The notes: generated by a model not told the origin, from the sequence alone. Positions 7,933-18,035 are shown, counted from the stretch's first letter. The stretch is DNA of 64,000 nucleotides from Stenotrophomonas maltophilia (GCF_023518235.1 NZ_CP090423.1:3675001-3739000); one strand, 5' to 3'. Numbers and translations: made by a program.

Positions 7933-10362
7933 GTGGCTGGCTTGTCTTCCTTCCTGCAATTGATCCGTAAACGAGGGCCCTGGCTGGCCCTGCTGCTGTG
8001 CAGCGTCTTCCTGTTGTCCGCGCCGGTACTGGCGCAGGATGAGGACCCCACGCCCAAGCAGCAGCTGGCGGACATCGATGCGAAGCTGAAGGACGTTGAC
8101 CGTAAACGCGGCGATGCGGAGGCCATCGAAACACTGGCCATGCTGTCCGAGGATGCCTCGAAGGCGCGGCGTGATGCCGAGGCACTGGAAAAGGCGCTGC
8201 AGCCACAGAAGGACCGGCTCGACGAACAACTGGCGCAGCTGGGCACGCCTGCCGAAGGCGTTAGCGAGCCGCCCGAACTGGCAGCGCAACGACGCACCCT
8301 CACCAAGCAGCGCGACAACCTGGCCGCCTCGGTCGCGCAGGCCAAGGCCAGCGCCGTGCGCGCGCAGCAGCTGGCGACCGACATCGACCAGCAGCGCACC
8401 GCACAGCGCACTGAAGAACTGGGCCAGAAGGTGGCCTCGCCGTTGTCGCCGGCATTGTGGAGCAAGGTCGCCGAGCGCTTGCCGATCGATATCGCGCGCG
8501 TCGCCCCGCTGGCCGAGCAGGGGCGCGCTGCGCTGGTGGCCGGTATCGCCACCCACGGCTGGGGCACCCTGCTGCTGGGCGTGGTGGTGGCACTGGTGAT
8601 GATGTTCCCGCTGCGGCTGTGGCTGCGCGCGCTGGGGCGGCGCTTTGCCGCGTCCGAGCGTGCGCCCGATGGCCGCCTGCGCCGTTCCGGCCTGGCCATG
8701 TGGCTGCTGCTGGTGGGCACGCTGCTGCCCGGCTACGCGGTGGTGGTGCTGATGGCGGCATTGAAGGCCATCGATGCGATCGCGCCGCGCCTGCAAGTGG
8801 TGGCCGACGGCCTGGAGACCGCGACCTTCCGCGCCGCCTTCATCGCCGCACTCAGTGCCTGCCTGCTGGTGCCCAAGCGCCCATCGTGGCGCCTGTTGAA
8901 CCTGGATGACACCGCCGCGCTGAAGCTGCGCAAGTACGCCTGGGGCGCGGCAGCCCTGGCCTGGCTGAGCACGGTGCTGGTGGCGATCGACCAGGCCACG
9001 CGCACCAGCGATGTGACCACAGTGGCGCTGGATGGCCTGATCGCGCTGACCTACCTCGGCCTGATCATGGCCATGTTGGTGACACTGGCCCGCCTGCACC
9101 GCCGGCAGACCGCCGAAGCCGAAGCCAAGCTGGAGGCACAGGCCGACGGGCAGGGCGCGAGCACGCCAGTGCGGCGCAGCAGCTGGCTGGTGCTGGCCCG
9201 GGTGGCCGGCAACATCGCGGTGGTGGCCGCCATCGTTGCAACGTTGCTGGGCTACTTGAACTTCGCCAAGTTCGTGAACCAGCAGCTGATCGGCGGCAGC
9301 ATCGTGGTGCTGGCCGCGACCCTGCTGTTCAAGTTCGTGGATGACCTGAGCACCTGGATGCTCAACGCCGACAGCAAGGTCGGCCAGACCATCCTGCTCA
9401 GCACCGGCCTGAGCGTCTCGCGGCTGGAGCAGGCCGGCGTGCTGCTGTCGGCGGCGCTGCGTACGGTGGTCGTGCTACTGGCACTGCTGGCGCTGGTGGC
9501 GCCGTTCGGCAACATCGGTGCGGTGGTGGAGCGTTTCGCTTCGCTGCTCACCACCGGCATTCCGCTGGGCGGCACCACGTTGAAGCCGATGGGGATCGTG
9601 CTGGCGGTGCTGGTGCTGCTGGCCGGCCTGGCCGTCACTCAGCTGGTGCAGCGGTGGCTGACCGATACCTACCTGCCCAAGACCGAGCTGGATCTGGGCG
9701 CACGCAATTCGGTGAGTACGGTGGCCCGGTATCTGGGCATCATCATCGCCGTGTTCTGGGCGCTTTCGGCGATGGGCCTGCCGCTGAGCAAGCTGGCGTT
9801 GCTGGTCAGCGCGCTGTCGGTGGGTATCGGCTTCGGCCTGCAGGTGATCACCCAGAACTTCGTGTCCGGCCTGATCCTGCTGGCCGAGCGTCCGGTGAAG
9901 ATTGGTGACTGGGTGAAGCTGGGTGACCAGGAAGGCGACATCCGTCGCATCAGCCTGCGTTCGACCGAGATCCAGGTGAGCGACCGGTCGACACTGATCG
10001 TGCCTAATTCCGAGCTGGTCACCAAGACCGTGCGCAACATGACGATGGGCAACAACCAGGGGCGCATCCAGATCCAGTTCGCAGTGCCGCCCAGCACCGA
10101 TGTCGGCAGCCTGCGCGATGCGCTGTTGCAGGCCTACGCCGCGCATACCAACGTGCTGAAGCAGCCGGAGCCGTCGGTCTACATCGACAGCATTGCCGGA
10201 GGGCAGATCACCATCAACAGCTTTGCCTATGTGGCCAGCCCGCGGCAGGTGTACGCCACCCGCAGCGATCTGTACTTCAGCCTGCTGCAGATTCTGGCCG
10301 AGCGGAACATTCCGCTGTCGACGCCGACCGACATCCACATCACCCGCGACCCGCAGGAATAA
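7933..10362 (+). CDS. DUF3772 domain mechanosensitive ion channel (MscK/YbiO-like)
   Basis: 809 residues from a GTG start. Signal peptide (about 14-33, ending VLAQDED), then a coiled-coil periplasmic region (about 35-165; many KQQL/KDVDRKRGDAEA heptads, DUF3772), about ten transmembrane helices, and a C-terminal MscS core. The core shows the pore helix SALSVGIGFGLQVITQNFVSG and the beta domain IGDWVKLGDQEGDIRRISLRSTEI plus VPNSELVTKTVRNMT. Family members release solutes on hypo-osmotic shock; the large periplasmic part may sense the envelope. It lies in the inner membrane. No operon partner is evident. Confidence 0.88.
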   Translation: MAGLSSFLQLIRKRGPWLALLLCSVFLLSAPVLAQDEDPTPKQQLADIDAKLKDVDRKRGDAEAIETLAMLSEDASKARRDAEALEKALQPQKDRLDEQLAQLGTPAEGVSEPPELAAQRRTLTKQRDNLAASVAQAKASAVRAQQLATDIDQQRTAQRTEELGQKVASPLSPALWSKVAERLPIDIARVAPLAEQGRAALVAGIATHGWGTLLLGVVVALVMMFPLRLWLRALGRRFAASERAPDGRLRRSGLAMWLLLVGTLLPGYAVVVLMAALKAIDAIAPRLQVVADGLETATFRAAFIAALSACLLVPKRPSWRLLNLDDTAALKLRKYAWGAAALAWLSTVLVAIDQATRTSDVTTVALDGLIALTYLGLIMAMLVTLARLHRRQTAEAEAKLEAQADGQGASTPVRRSSWLVLARVAGNIAVVAAIVATLLGYLNFAKFVNQQLIGGSIVVLAATLLFKFVDDLSTWMLNADSKVGQTILLSTGLSVSRLEQAGVLLSAALRTVVVLLALLALVAPFGNIGAVVERFASLLTTGIPLGGTTLKPMGIVLAVLVLLAGLAVTQLVQRWLTDTYLPKTELDLGARNSVSTVARYLGIIIAVFWALSAMGLPLSKLALLVSALSVGIGFGLQVITQNFVSGLILLAERPVKIGDWVKLGDQEGDIRRISLRSTEIQVSDRSTLIVPNSELVTKTVRNMTMGNNQGRIQIQFAVPPSTDVGSLRDALLQAYAAHTNVLKQPEPSVYIDSIAGGQITINSFAYVASPRQVYATRSDLYFSLLQILAERNIPLSTPTDIHITRDPQE

Positions 10363-10414
10363 GGGGCTCTGCAGGGCTACGCCCTGCACCCGCGCTGGCC
10401 GGCAACATCGATCC

Positions 10415-10455
10415 GGGGTCAGATCCGTTTTCCGCAGGAAAACGGATCTGACCCC
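10415..10455. repeat. GGGGTCAGATCC palindrome (non-SMAG repeat family)
   Basis: A perfect 19-bp inverted repeat (10415-10433 and 10437-10455) with a three-base loop. A similar palindrome with GGGGTCGGATCC ends occurs at 53696-53735, so this is a dispersed family distinct from the GTAG elements. It also sits between convergent genes and may terminate transcription both ways. Confidence 0.75.
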
Positions 10456-10468
10456 TTGCGTCGAGCGT

Positions 10469-10491
10469 ATCCACGCACGGCATGGATCTAC
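10469..10491. repeat. SMAG-like element whose GTAG contains the opgB stop codon
   Basis: On the minus strand the element reads GTAGATCCATGCCGTGCG followed by TGGAT. The TAG of its GTAG end is the stop codon (10488-10490) of the downstream frame of opgB, so the repeat lies directly against the gene. Confidence 0.65.
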
Positions 10492-12594
10492 CCGCGCGGT
10501 CGGCTGCGCGAGGGCACCAGTGCGAAGGTATCCACCGCCAGCTTCTCGGCATGGTTCAACCACGCGCGGATCTCCAGATCGTCCACTTCGTGGTCCAACC
10601 CGAACGACACGTTGATCTTGCCGTCCGCATCAGGCTGCACCCACTGCTGGGCCAGCACCACCTTGCGCTGCGAGGACACCGCTTCGATCCAGAAGCCGCG
10701 ATCCGGGCGCGTGCTCGCCACCAGCTGCAGCATGTACTGGCCGGCACGGGTGCGACGGCCCTTCTGGGTGATCATGTGTGCCTGGCGCACGCTCGGACGG
10801 GGGGCCCTGGAACGCATCCAGCGGCGCATCCACGGCGATGCCGCCGCGCAGGTCGTTGTCGCGGTACAGCTTGATGCCGTTATCGCGGTTGACCAGCAAT
10901 GCACACCAGTCGCCGTCGGCCGAGCCATCCTCGAACGCGGTACAGCGATCGACATAGGCCAGCGTGTTGTCCGGGTCCGCATCATCGAACTGGCGTGAGG
11001 TGTTCTCCAGGTACACCGACTTCAGGCCCCAGTTCTTGTCGTACTCCAGCAGCACCGGCGGCTGCACCTGCTGCAGGCCGACCAGCACCTGGTCGTCGCC
11101 GTTGATCTTCAGTTCGCGGGTGGGCTCGCCCAGCCACAGCGAGCGGGCGAAGGCGAGGTACTGCGGGTAATCGCGGCCGCCCTCGCGGCGGGTGGCCACG
11201 CTGGCGCTGGGTGCGCGCTGCGGGTCGATCAGCGAGCGGCCAAAGCCCATCGTCTTCAGGTTCGGGTCCAGCAGGCTGAGCAGGGTGGCGCCCGAATCCA
11301 GCGTGGTGCCGGCGTCGCTGGCCAGCTGGCGCGGGGCAATGCCATCGCCCAGGAACAGCAGCAGGTTCTCGCGCTTCTGCTGGGTCAGGATGTGGCTCAG
11401 ATCGTTGGGCATGGCCAGATGATCGGAGGCGATCACGATCAGCGTGTCCTTGCCGTACGGGCTGGCCTGGATGCGCTGCACCAGCTGCGAGATCAGCCGA
11501 TCGCTGCACTTCAGCGCGTTGAGCATGTTGATGTTGCCGTACGGCCCCTGGTAACGCTGGCCCTTGCAGGCCACCGGCAGATGCCCGGCCGGGTGGTGCG
11601 TATCCATGGTCAGCGTGGTCAGCATGAACGGCGCTCCCTCGCGCGAGAGCTGCTCAAAGCGCTGGTAGGCCGTATCCAGCAGCACGTCGTCGTGCACGCC
11701 CCACGGCGAGTAGTGCATCCGGCCGATCTTCTTCTGCTGCTTGAACCAGTCCAGATCGTGTACTTCGTCGAAACCGTGGCTGGCCAGGAACCGGCCCTTG
11801 CCGGCGAAACGGCCGTTGGCACCGCCCAGGTAGTGGTTGGTGTAGCCCTGCTGCTTCAGGTAGTCGCCCAGGCACACCGCCTTGGGCAGGAAGCTGCCCA
11901 TGCGATCCATGCTGTTCTCATCGCCCTGCGAGGTGGTCAGCGGCACGCCGCACATCGACGACACCAGCCCGGCGATGGTCCAGCCGCTGCCTTCGGCTGA
12001 GGCCAGCCCGCGAACGTCCAGCGATCTGGCGGCCAGCCGGTTGAGGTTGGGCATCAGGCCGGGAAACACCGCCTCGTCCAGATAGGTGCGCTCCAGGCTT
12101 TCACCGTAGATCCAGACGATGTTGCGCGGGCGCTGCAGCGGCTGCGTCGGTACCTGGTATTCAGGGGCGATGCGGGCGAAATCGACCGGGCGCAGCTGCT
12201 GGTAAAGACGCTGGCCGTCGCGGGCCAGCGGACTGATCATGACCGTGGCCAGCCACACCGCCGCGAAACCGGCAAACCATGCACCGCCCGGGCCGGGCCG
12301 GCGCCAGCGCTTCACCCGCGTGGCAAACAGCGGCAGCAGCGAGACCAGCGCCAGCACGATGAAACCGGCGATATAGCCCTTGAAGTCGGAGACGCCGGCG
12401 CCCTCCATGTCCGCGCCGAGGTGGTACAGGGTGGCGGCGTTGAGCCCATCACCCGAGAGCTTGTCGATCAGCCACCACGCGCTGAGCATGAGCAGCAGCA
12501 GCGAGAATGCAGCGGCCTTCCACCACACCCACTTTGCGGACGCGAGGAACAACCAGCACAGCAGCAACAACGACAGCAGCAGTATCCAGAGCAT
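10488..12594 (-). CDS. opgB: OpgB-like phosphoglycerol transferase, apparent 3' frameshift
   Basis: Periplasm-facing enzyme that transfers phosphoglycerol to osmoregulated periplasmic glucans. From the ATG at 12594: four N-terminal transmembrane helices, then a sulfatase/LTA-synthase fold. Resemblance to E. coli OpgB is strong: WIYGESLERTY (nucleophile Thr region), GWTIAGLVSSMCGVPL, FLPKAVCLGDYLKQQGYTNH, DTHHPAGH and IASDHLAM. The main frame runs on to 10630, but after residue DAFQG it becomes low-quality sequence, whereas the neighbouring frame continues sensibly (ITQKGRRTRAGQYMLQL... to a stop at 10488). Removing one C from the six-C run at 10799-10804 joins both parts. This is either a real frameshift, a slippery phase-variable tract, or a sequencing error. 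Confidence 0.82.
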
Positions 12595-12804
12595 AGGCAG
12601 CTTCGGCAGTGACGGGGTGGTGGCGATGGACGTCGTACCGACGCGTGTCCATCCGACCGGCGCTGCCGCAAGCACATACACATGACAGGCCGATGACCCG
12701 ATAGTGCATGCACGAACCTGACTGAAATGTTTGTTGAAATGACGCGCGCGAAATCGCGCTCAGAAGGTAAAACGAGCGTGAAAGGCTTCGTTGGATTGCA
12801 TTAA

Positions 12805-12827
12805 AAACCGCATGAATACGGCGGTTT
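12805..12827 (-). terminator. Intrinsic terminator of the ABC1-kinase gene
   Basis: On the minus strand AAACCGC and GCGGTTT form a 7-bp stem with a nine-base loop, followed by TTAATG, about 10 bases after the stop codon at 12836. The stem is short and the U-run weak, so confidence is moderate. Confidence 0.5.
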
Positions 12828-12835
12828 GTTCTACG

Positions 12836-14527
12836 TCAGCGATGGCCCCGTTCTTCGCGTGCACGCGCGCGACGATCGAACAGCAAGGCGCTGGTCACGA
12901 TGCCCAGCCCCAGCACCACGCCGATCAACAACAGCACCAGCGCGATCAGTGGATAGCCGAACAGATGCCATCCGGTGTCGATCTTCATCATCATCGCAGC
13001 GGCCATGATCAAGGCAGCACTGATGATGCCGGCGGCCACGCGGTTGGCGATCTTCTGCAGATTCTCCATCAACCGCGATTCTTCCAGCCCGGTCACTTTC
13101 ATCTGCAGGCGGTTCTCGGCCAGCAGCGCCATGATGTCCGACAGCTTGCGCGGCCCGTCGCGCAGCAGCTGCTGCAGTTCCATCGCCTCGCTGGCGATGT
13201 TGGCCGCCGACAGCGATTTCTTCAGGCGTGCGCGCATCACGTGCTGCAGCTGGCGCTCGACGATGCGGCGTGTGTCCAACTCCGGCGCCAGCAGCCGGCA
13301 CACCGTTTCCAGGTTGAGCAGGGCCTTGCCCAGCAGGCTCAGTTCCGGTGGCGTGCGCAGCCCACAGGCGGTGGCGATGCGCACCATGTCCAGCACCACG
13401 CGGCCTTCGGAAAAGCTGCCGCTGGCCGCGTAGCGTGCGATCAGCTGGCCGGTTTCGCGCAGGTAGCGCTCTTCGTCGAACGCTTCCAGTCGCGTACTGA
13501 TGCTGATCAGGTCATCGGCCACTTCCTCGCCACGGCCATCAACGGCGGCGAACAGAATCTTCAGCAGGCGTTCGCGCAGGCGCGGCGGCATGTGCGCGAC
13601 CATGCCCAGGTCGAAGATCGCCAGGCGCCCGTCGGGCATCACCCGCAGGTTGCCTGGATGTGGATCGGCGTGGATTTCGCCGTGCACGAAGATCTGGTCC
13701 AGGTAGCCGCGGATCAGCGCGGCCGCCAGCGGGTCCATCGATTGTTCGGTGCGGCGCACGCCGGGAATCGCATCCACGCGCACGCCGGTGGCCAGCTCCA
13801 TGGTCAGCACGCGCTGGCTGCTGTAGTCCCAGATCGGCTGCGGCACCCACAGCCGGCGGAAGGGCTTGAGGTGGCGGCCGAAGCGCGACAGGTTCTCGGC
13901 CTCGGCGTGGTAGTCCAGCTCCTGCATCAGCGTCTTGGCGAACTCGTTGAGCCAGTCGCGCAGCCGAACGCGGCGGCCGACCTGGGTCAGATGGTCGGCC
14001 GCCAGCGCAAAGCTGCGCAGCGCTTCAAGGTCAGAACGCACCTGTGCGGCGACCTCGGGCTTCTGCACCTTCACCGCGACCTGTCGGCCATCGTGCAGCA
14101 CCGCGCGATGCACCTGGGCCAGAGATGCGCACCCCAGTGGCTCGGGATCGAACGCGGCGAACAGCTTGTTCACCGGCGCCCCCAGCTCCTGCTCGACGAT
14201 GGCGTGGATGCGCTCGACCGGTACCTCGGCCACCTTTTCCTGCATGCGCTCCAGCGCGGTGGCGAACTCCACTGGCACCATATCCGGGCGCGTGGAGAGC
14301 ATCTGGCCCAGTTTGACGAAGGTCGGCCCCAGCGCTTCCAGGTCGCTGACGAACTGCTCCGGGTTGCCATCGGCCGGCACGTCGGCATGGTTGCTGGCCG
14401 CGTCCAGGTTCATGCCCGAGAACACGCCCGAATGGCGGTAGCGCATCAACAGGCGCAGGATCTGGCTGCGCCGGTTCATGCCTTTGACCAGTGGAGGATT
14501 GCCAGCGGCGGTGGGCGGGTTGCTCAA
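12836..14527 (-). CDS. ABC1/UbiB (AarF) family atypical kinase
   Basis: 563 residues from a TTG start at 14527, which has a GGGAG ribosome site six bases away; an ATG at 14479 is the alternative. The family signature FVKLGQMLSTRPDMVP (KxGQ region) is followed by EPLGCASLAQVHRA (Ala-rich loop), VAVKVQKP (Lys), YHAEAENL, HGEIHADPHPGNL (catalytic loop) and IFDLGMV (DFG-like). Two C-terminal hydrophobic helices (about 505-560) anchor it in the inner membrane. Relatives act in ubiquinone biosynthesis (UbiB) or as ATPases/kinases of lipid factors. A coq7 gene is in the window at 53.7 kb but unlinked. Confidence 0.85.
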   Translation of the reverse strand: MSNPPTAAGNPPLVKGMNRRSQILRLLMRYRHSGVFSGMNLDAASNHADVPADGNPEQFVSDLEALGPTFVKLGQMLSTRPDMVPVEFATALERMQEKVAEVPVERIHAIVEQELGAPVNKLFAAFDPEPLGCASLAQVHRAVLHDGRQVAVKVQKPEVAAQVRSDLEALRSFALAADHLTQVGRRVRLRDWLNEFAKTLMQELDYHAEAENLSRFGRHLKPFRRLWVPQPIWDYSSQRVLTMELATGVRVDAIPGVRRTEQSMDPLAAALIRGYLDQIFVHGEIHADPHPGNLRVMPDGRLAIFDLGMVAHMPPRLRERLLKILFAAVDGRGEEVADDLISISTRLEAFDEERYLRETGQLIARYAASGSFSEGRVVLDMVRIATACGLRTPPELSLLGKALLNLETVCRLLAPELDTRRIVERQLQHVMRARLKKSLSAANIASEAMELQQLLRDGPRKLSDIMALLAENRLQMKVTGLEESRLMENLQKIANRVAAGIISAALIMAAAMMMKIDTGWHLFGYPLIALVLLLIGVVLGLGIVTSALLFDRRARAREERGHR

Positions 14528-14554
14528 GCGGAACTCCCATGCGGCGAAGACGGG

Positions 14555-14577
14555 GTAGTGCCGGCCACTGGCCGACA
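14555..14577. repeat. SMAG palindrome
   Basis: GTAGTGCCGGCCACTGGCCGACA, a degenerate copy of the TGCCGGCC subfamily, in the divergent promoter region between the ABC1-kinase and DUF808 genes. Confidence 0.65.
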
Positions 14578-14691
14578 ATGTGCGGGTCCTGCAGTGTCGC
14601 CGGGGCAGGGTAGGCACGCGGTGAACTCGCCGGCTTCCGCAGCGGCCCCGGTATCGGTCAGAATCCGCACATTCCCTCTCTTGGACGCCCC

Positions 14692-15618
14692 ATGGCCGGT
14701 GCCAGCCTGTTTGCCCTGCTCGACGATATCGCTTCCCTGCTCGACGATGTCTCGGTGCTGACCAAGGTCGCTGCCAAGAAGACTGCGGGCGTGCTCGGCG
14801 ACGACCTGGCGCTGAACGCGCAGCAGGTGACCGGCGTCAACGCCAATCGCGAGCTGCCGGTGGTATGGGCGGTGGCCAAGGGCTCGCTGGTGAACAAGGT
14901 GATCCTGGTACCGGCGGCGCTGGCGATCAGCGCGCTGGAGGCGTGGCTGCATGGCCGCGGCTGGAACGTGCCGCTGATCGTGCCGCTGATGATGATCGGC
15001 GGCGCGTTCCTGTGCTTCGAGGGCGTGGAGAAGCTGGCGCACCGCTTCCTGCATTCCTCCGACCACGATGCCCAGCGCCAGGCCGAGCGCCGCAAGGCGT
15101 TGGCGGATGCCGAGGTGGACATGGTGGCGTGGGAGAAGGACAAGGTGAAGGGCGCGATCCGCACCGACTTCATTCTTTCGGCCGAGATCATCGTGCTCAC
15201 CCTGGGCGTGGTCGCCACTGCGCCGTTCACCAATCAAGTGGTCACGCTGGCGGTGGTCGCGCTGGCGATGACAGTGTTCGTGTATGGGCTGGTGGCGGGC
15301 ATCGTCAAGCTCGACGACGTCGGCCTGTACCTGTCGCGCAAGGGCGGTGCCATCGCCGCGTTCGGTCGTGGCCTGGTTGCCTCGGCGCCGTGGTTGATGA
15401 AGTTCCTGTCGGTGGCCGGCACCATCGCCATGTTCCTGGTCGGCGGCGGCATCCTGGTGCACAACGTGCCGGCGCTGCACCACGCGGTGCAGGCGATGGG
15501 CGGCGAAGGGTCGTGGGGTTGGCTGATCAGTGCCGCGGCCAACATGGTGGTAGGCATCGTCGCCGGTGCCATCGTGCTGGCGGCGGTGACCGGGTTCCAG
15601 AAGCTGCGCGGGAAGTAA
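14692..15618 (+). CDS. DUF808 family inner-membrane protein (YedI-like)
   Basis: 308 residues. The N-terminus MAGASLFALLDDIASLLDDVS is the hallmark of the YedI/DUF808 family. A soluble portion with AAKKTAGVLGDDLALNAQQV is followed by about six transmembrane helices (near 68-85, 97-115, 165-180, 185-205, 235-255 and 275-300). The EGVEKLAHRFLH segment is also typical. No biochemical function is established. It is divergent from the ABC1-kinase gene and ends just before a SMAG cluster. Confidence 0.88.
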   Translation: MAGASLFALLDDIASLLDDVSVLTKVAAKKTAGVLGDDLALNAQQVTGVNANRELPVVWAVAKGSLVNKVILVPAALAISALEAWLHGRGWNVPLIVPLMMIGGAFLCFEGVEKLAHRFLHSSDHDAQRQAERRKALADAEVDMVAWEKDKVKGAIRTDFILSAEIIVLTLGVVATAPFTNQVVTLAVVALAMTVFVYGLVAGIVKLDDVGLYLSRKGGAIAAFGRGLVASAPWLMKFLSVAGTIAMFLVGGGILVHNVPALHHAVQAMGGEGSWGWLISAAANMVVGIVAGAIVLAAVTGFQKLRGK

Positions 15619-15621
15619 CCT

Positions 15622-15744
15622 GTAGAGCCGAGCCCACGCTCGGCTGTTCTACGGCGCTCCGCGCCGCCGCTAGCGGCGGTTTCGTCGAGCTTGCTCGGCG
15701 GCTGTTTGCGGGGAAGAAAAGCAGTCGAACAAGCTCGACTCTAC
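15622..15744. repeat. Cluster of SMAG palindromes
   Basis: GTAGAGCCGAGCCCACGCTCGGCT at 15622-15645, a CCGCCGCTAGCGGCGG palindrome at about 15664-15679, a GTCGAGCTTGCTCGGC half-degenerate copy near 15684, and AGTCGAACAAGCTCGACTCTAC at 15723-15744 in inverse orientation. The cluster fills the gap between convergent DUF808 and diguanylate cyclase genes. Confidence 0.75.
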
Positions 15745-15755
15745 GCAAGGGTCAT

Positions 15756-17294
15756 TCAACCCGCCTGCACCCGGTTCTTGCCCTGGCGCTTGGCCGCATA
15801 CAGCGCATCATCGGCACGCCGCAGCAGCGCGTCGGCATCGTCGCCGGGCTGCCATTGCGCCAGGCCGGCACTGAAGTGCACCGGCACGCGCCGATCCTGT
15901 ACGGTCAGCACGCGGTGCGCCAGCGAGCGCTGCAGGCGCTGTACGGTGGCCATGCTGTCGGCCCCCTGGGTTTCCGGCAGCACCAGCACGAACTCGTCGC
16001 CACCCAGCCGCGCGATGCCATCGGTGGCGCGCAGCAGCAGCTTGCAGACGCTCACCAGGTGCTGCAGCAGCGCATCGCCGCCGGCATGCCCGTGCGCGTC
16101 GTTGGTCTGGTGGAAATCATCCAGGTCGATCACCGCCACGCCCAGTGGTGAGTTGTTGCGCGCGGCGCGCGCCAGCTCGCGCTGCAGCAGTTCGTCCAGG
16201 CCGCGGCGGTTCAGCGCCTGGGTCAACGGATCGATGCGCGCCAGATCACCGGCCGCGCGCAGTTCCTTTTCCAGTTCGACAATGCGCTGTTCGGCACGCT
16301 CCACTTCCTGCCGTGCGTTGGCCAGATGATCGCGGGCCTGCGCCGCCTGCTGCTGCACCTTGCCGGTATCGCGCATCACCTCCTGCAGCAGCTGGTTGAG
16401 ATCGGCGATGCTGCGTGCCTCGCGCAGCTGCAGCGCATAGCTGCCGATGCGGTCGTGATACTCGCCGGTGCTGGTGGCCATGCCATCCATGCGCTCGATG
16501 AACTCGCCCATCAAGCCGCGCATCGCCGCCTTCGAATCGTCGATGCCCTGGCGCAGCAGGCCCTGCTTGTAGATCACTTCGCGCAGCTCGGCGCGGGTGC
16601 GTTCGACCGCTTCGGCTTCCAGCGGACCATCCAGCAACTGGCGTACCGCCGCGATCTGGCCCTGCAGCCAGCTGCGGTCATCCAGCAGCTCGCTCACGTT
16701 CTCCAGCAGCAACGCGAACAGCTCCAGCAGCAGCGCCTGCTGCTCCTGCCAGCTCTCGGCGCGCACACCCACCTGGTGGCCGAGCTCGCGTACGCCCTGT
16801 TCGATCGGTTCCAGCGCCGTGCCCGGTTGCCACTGGCGCAGGCGCGTGGCCAGCGCCTGCGCCTGCTCGCGCAGGTCCGGGTCGTGCTGCAGCAGGGCGA
16901 CGACCGCGCCGCCCAGCAGCAGCCGCAGCTGCTCGGACAGGCGCAGGCTTTCCGGTTGGCCGTCCGGCGAATGCTGCTCGATGGTGCGGATGTACTTGTC
17001 GATGAGCTGCCGCATCGCGCGCCCATAGCGCGGCCAATCGGCGCTGGCCTGTGCCGATTGCAGGCGGTCGCCCATGTCACCCAGTTCGCCGGGCAGGGTG
17101 GCCATGCCATTGGCGAACGCGGCCAGCAGCGGCTCCGGCGCATCGGCGCCGGCGAACAGCTGCTGCAGGGCCACGCCACCGCCGCCCTGCAGTACCACGC
17201 GGTCACCCCGCCCATCGTCGGCCACCGCGCGCACGCGTGCCGGCGGCCCAAGGGCGGTACCGGGTGCGGGGCGAGGGTCGGGCTGGTCCGTCAT
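15756..17294 (-). CDS. GGDEF diguanylate cyclase with a long coiled-coil N-terminal region
   Basis: 512 residues from the ATG at 17294. Residues 1-about 330 have no recognised enzymatic domain but are helix-rich, with a predicted coiled coil (HLANARQEVERAEQRIVELEKELR) linking to the C-terminal GGDEF domain. There, DPLTQALNRRGL opens the domain, the active site is RLGGDEFVLVLPE (intact GGDEF), and RATD five residues upstream is a canonical c-di-GMP inhibitory I-site. It should make c-di-GMP and be product-inhibited. No transmembrane helices, so cytosolic. The window also holds clp, a c-di-GMP receptor in this family, but not linked. Confidence 0.87.
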   Translation of the reverse strand: MTDQPDPRPAPGTALGPPARVRAVADDGRGDRVVLQGGGGVALQQLFAGADAPEPLLAAFANGMATLPGELGDMGDRLQSAQASADWPRYGRAMRQLIDKYIRTIEQHSPDGQPESLRLSEQLRLLLGGAVVALLQHDPDLREQAQALATRLRQWQPGTALEPIEQGVRELGHQVGVRAESWQEQQALLLELFALLLENVSELLDDRSWLQGQIAAVRQLLDGPLEAEAVERTRAELREVIYKQGLLRQGIDDSKAAMRGLMGEFIERMDGMATSTGEYHDRIGSYALQLREARSIADLNQLLQEVMRDTGKVQQQAAQARDHLANARQEVERAEQRIVELEKELRAAGDLARIDPLTQALNRRGLDELLQRELARAARNNSPLGVAVIDLDDFHQTNDAHGHAGGDALLQHLVSVCKLLLRATDGIARLGGDEFVLVLPETQGADSMATVQRLQRSLAHRVLTVQDRRVPVHFSAGLAQWQPGDDADALLRRADDALYAAKRQGKNRVQAG

Positions 17295-17399
17295 GGAGCG
17301 AATCCTGGGGTTGGCAGGGGCAGGTTCCAGCATATCGGCGCGGCCGCCGATCGCTTGAACGGCTAGGATGGGCGACAGGATGCCGCAGTGGAGGTGGTG

Positions 17400-18035
17400 A
17401 TGCGCGTGATGTTGCTGGGGGCGACCGGCCTGGTCGGCGGGCTCACCCTTCCCAGGCTGCTGGAGGACCCGCGCTGCAGCGCCGTGGTGGCGCCCACCCG
17501 CCGCCCGTTGGGCGTAACCCACGGGAAGCTGGAGAACCCGGTGCTGGCCTTCGACGCGTTGCCCACCTCGCCCGAATGGGCGCGCGTAGACGCGGTCATC
17601 TGCGCGCTGGGCAGCACCATTGCCCAGGCCGGCAGCCGCGAGGCTTTCCACCGAATCGACCATGATTACCCGCTGGCGTTCGCACGGCTCGCACAGGCAC
17701 AGGGGGCCAGTACCTATGTGCTGAATTCCGCGGCCGGCGCCAACCCGCAGTCGTCGATCTTCTACAGCCGGGTGAAGGGTGAGCTGGAGCGCGATCTGGC
17801 CACGCTGGGCTTTGATTCCCTGACCCTGGTTCGCCCGGGGCTGATCGGCGGCGAGCGCAGCGAGGTACGCCGTGGCGAGCGCCTCGCGTTGAAGGTGCTG
17901 GGCGTGCTGGGGCCGGTGCTGCCGCGTGCGTGTTGGATCAATCCGGCCACTGAAATCGCCAAGGCACTGATCGAGGCCGCGCTGGCACCGCAACCGGGTC
18001 AGCATGTGGTGGCATCGAGCGCGCTGGTCGGCTGA
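17400..18035 (+). CDS. NAD(P)-binding Rossmann oxidoreductase (HTATIP2-like)
   Basis: 211 residues from the ATG at 17400 (ribosome site GGAGGTG overlaps upstream GTG codons; a GTG start at 17388 is possible). The nucleotide-binding loop is VMLLGATGLVGG; SAAGANPQSSIFYSRVKGELER carries the Tyr/Lys pair used by atypical short-chain dehydrogenases, followed by LTLVRPGLIGG. Substrate unknown. Its stop overlaps the start of the WYL regulator by one base (TGATG), so the two genes form a translationally coupled pair. Confidence 0.82.
   Translation: MRVMLLGATGLVGGLTLPRLLEDPRCSAVVAPTRRPLGVTHGKLENPVLAFDALPTSPEWARVDAVICALGSTIAQAGSREAFHRIDHDYPLAFARLAQAQGASTYVLNSAAGANPQSSIFYSRVKGELERDLATLGFDSLTLVRPGLIGGERSEVRRGERLALKVLGVLGPVLPRACWINPATEIAKALIEAALAPQPGQHVVASSALVG

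Noticed and set aside
12791..14761. 656-residue plus-strand frame opposite the ABC1-kinase gene
   Set aside because: Rich in Gln/His/Arg with no domain; it is an antisense shadow of a well-supported gene in GC-rich DNA.
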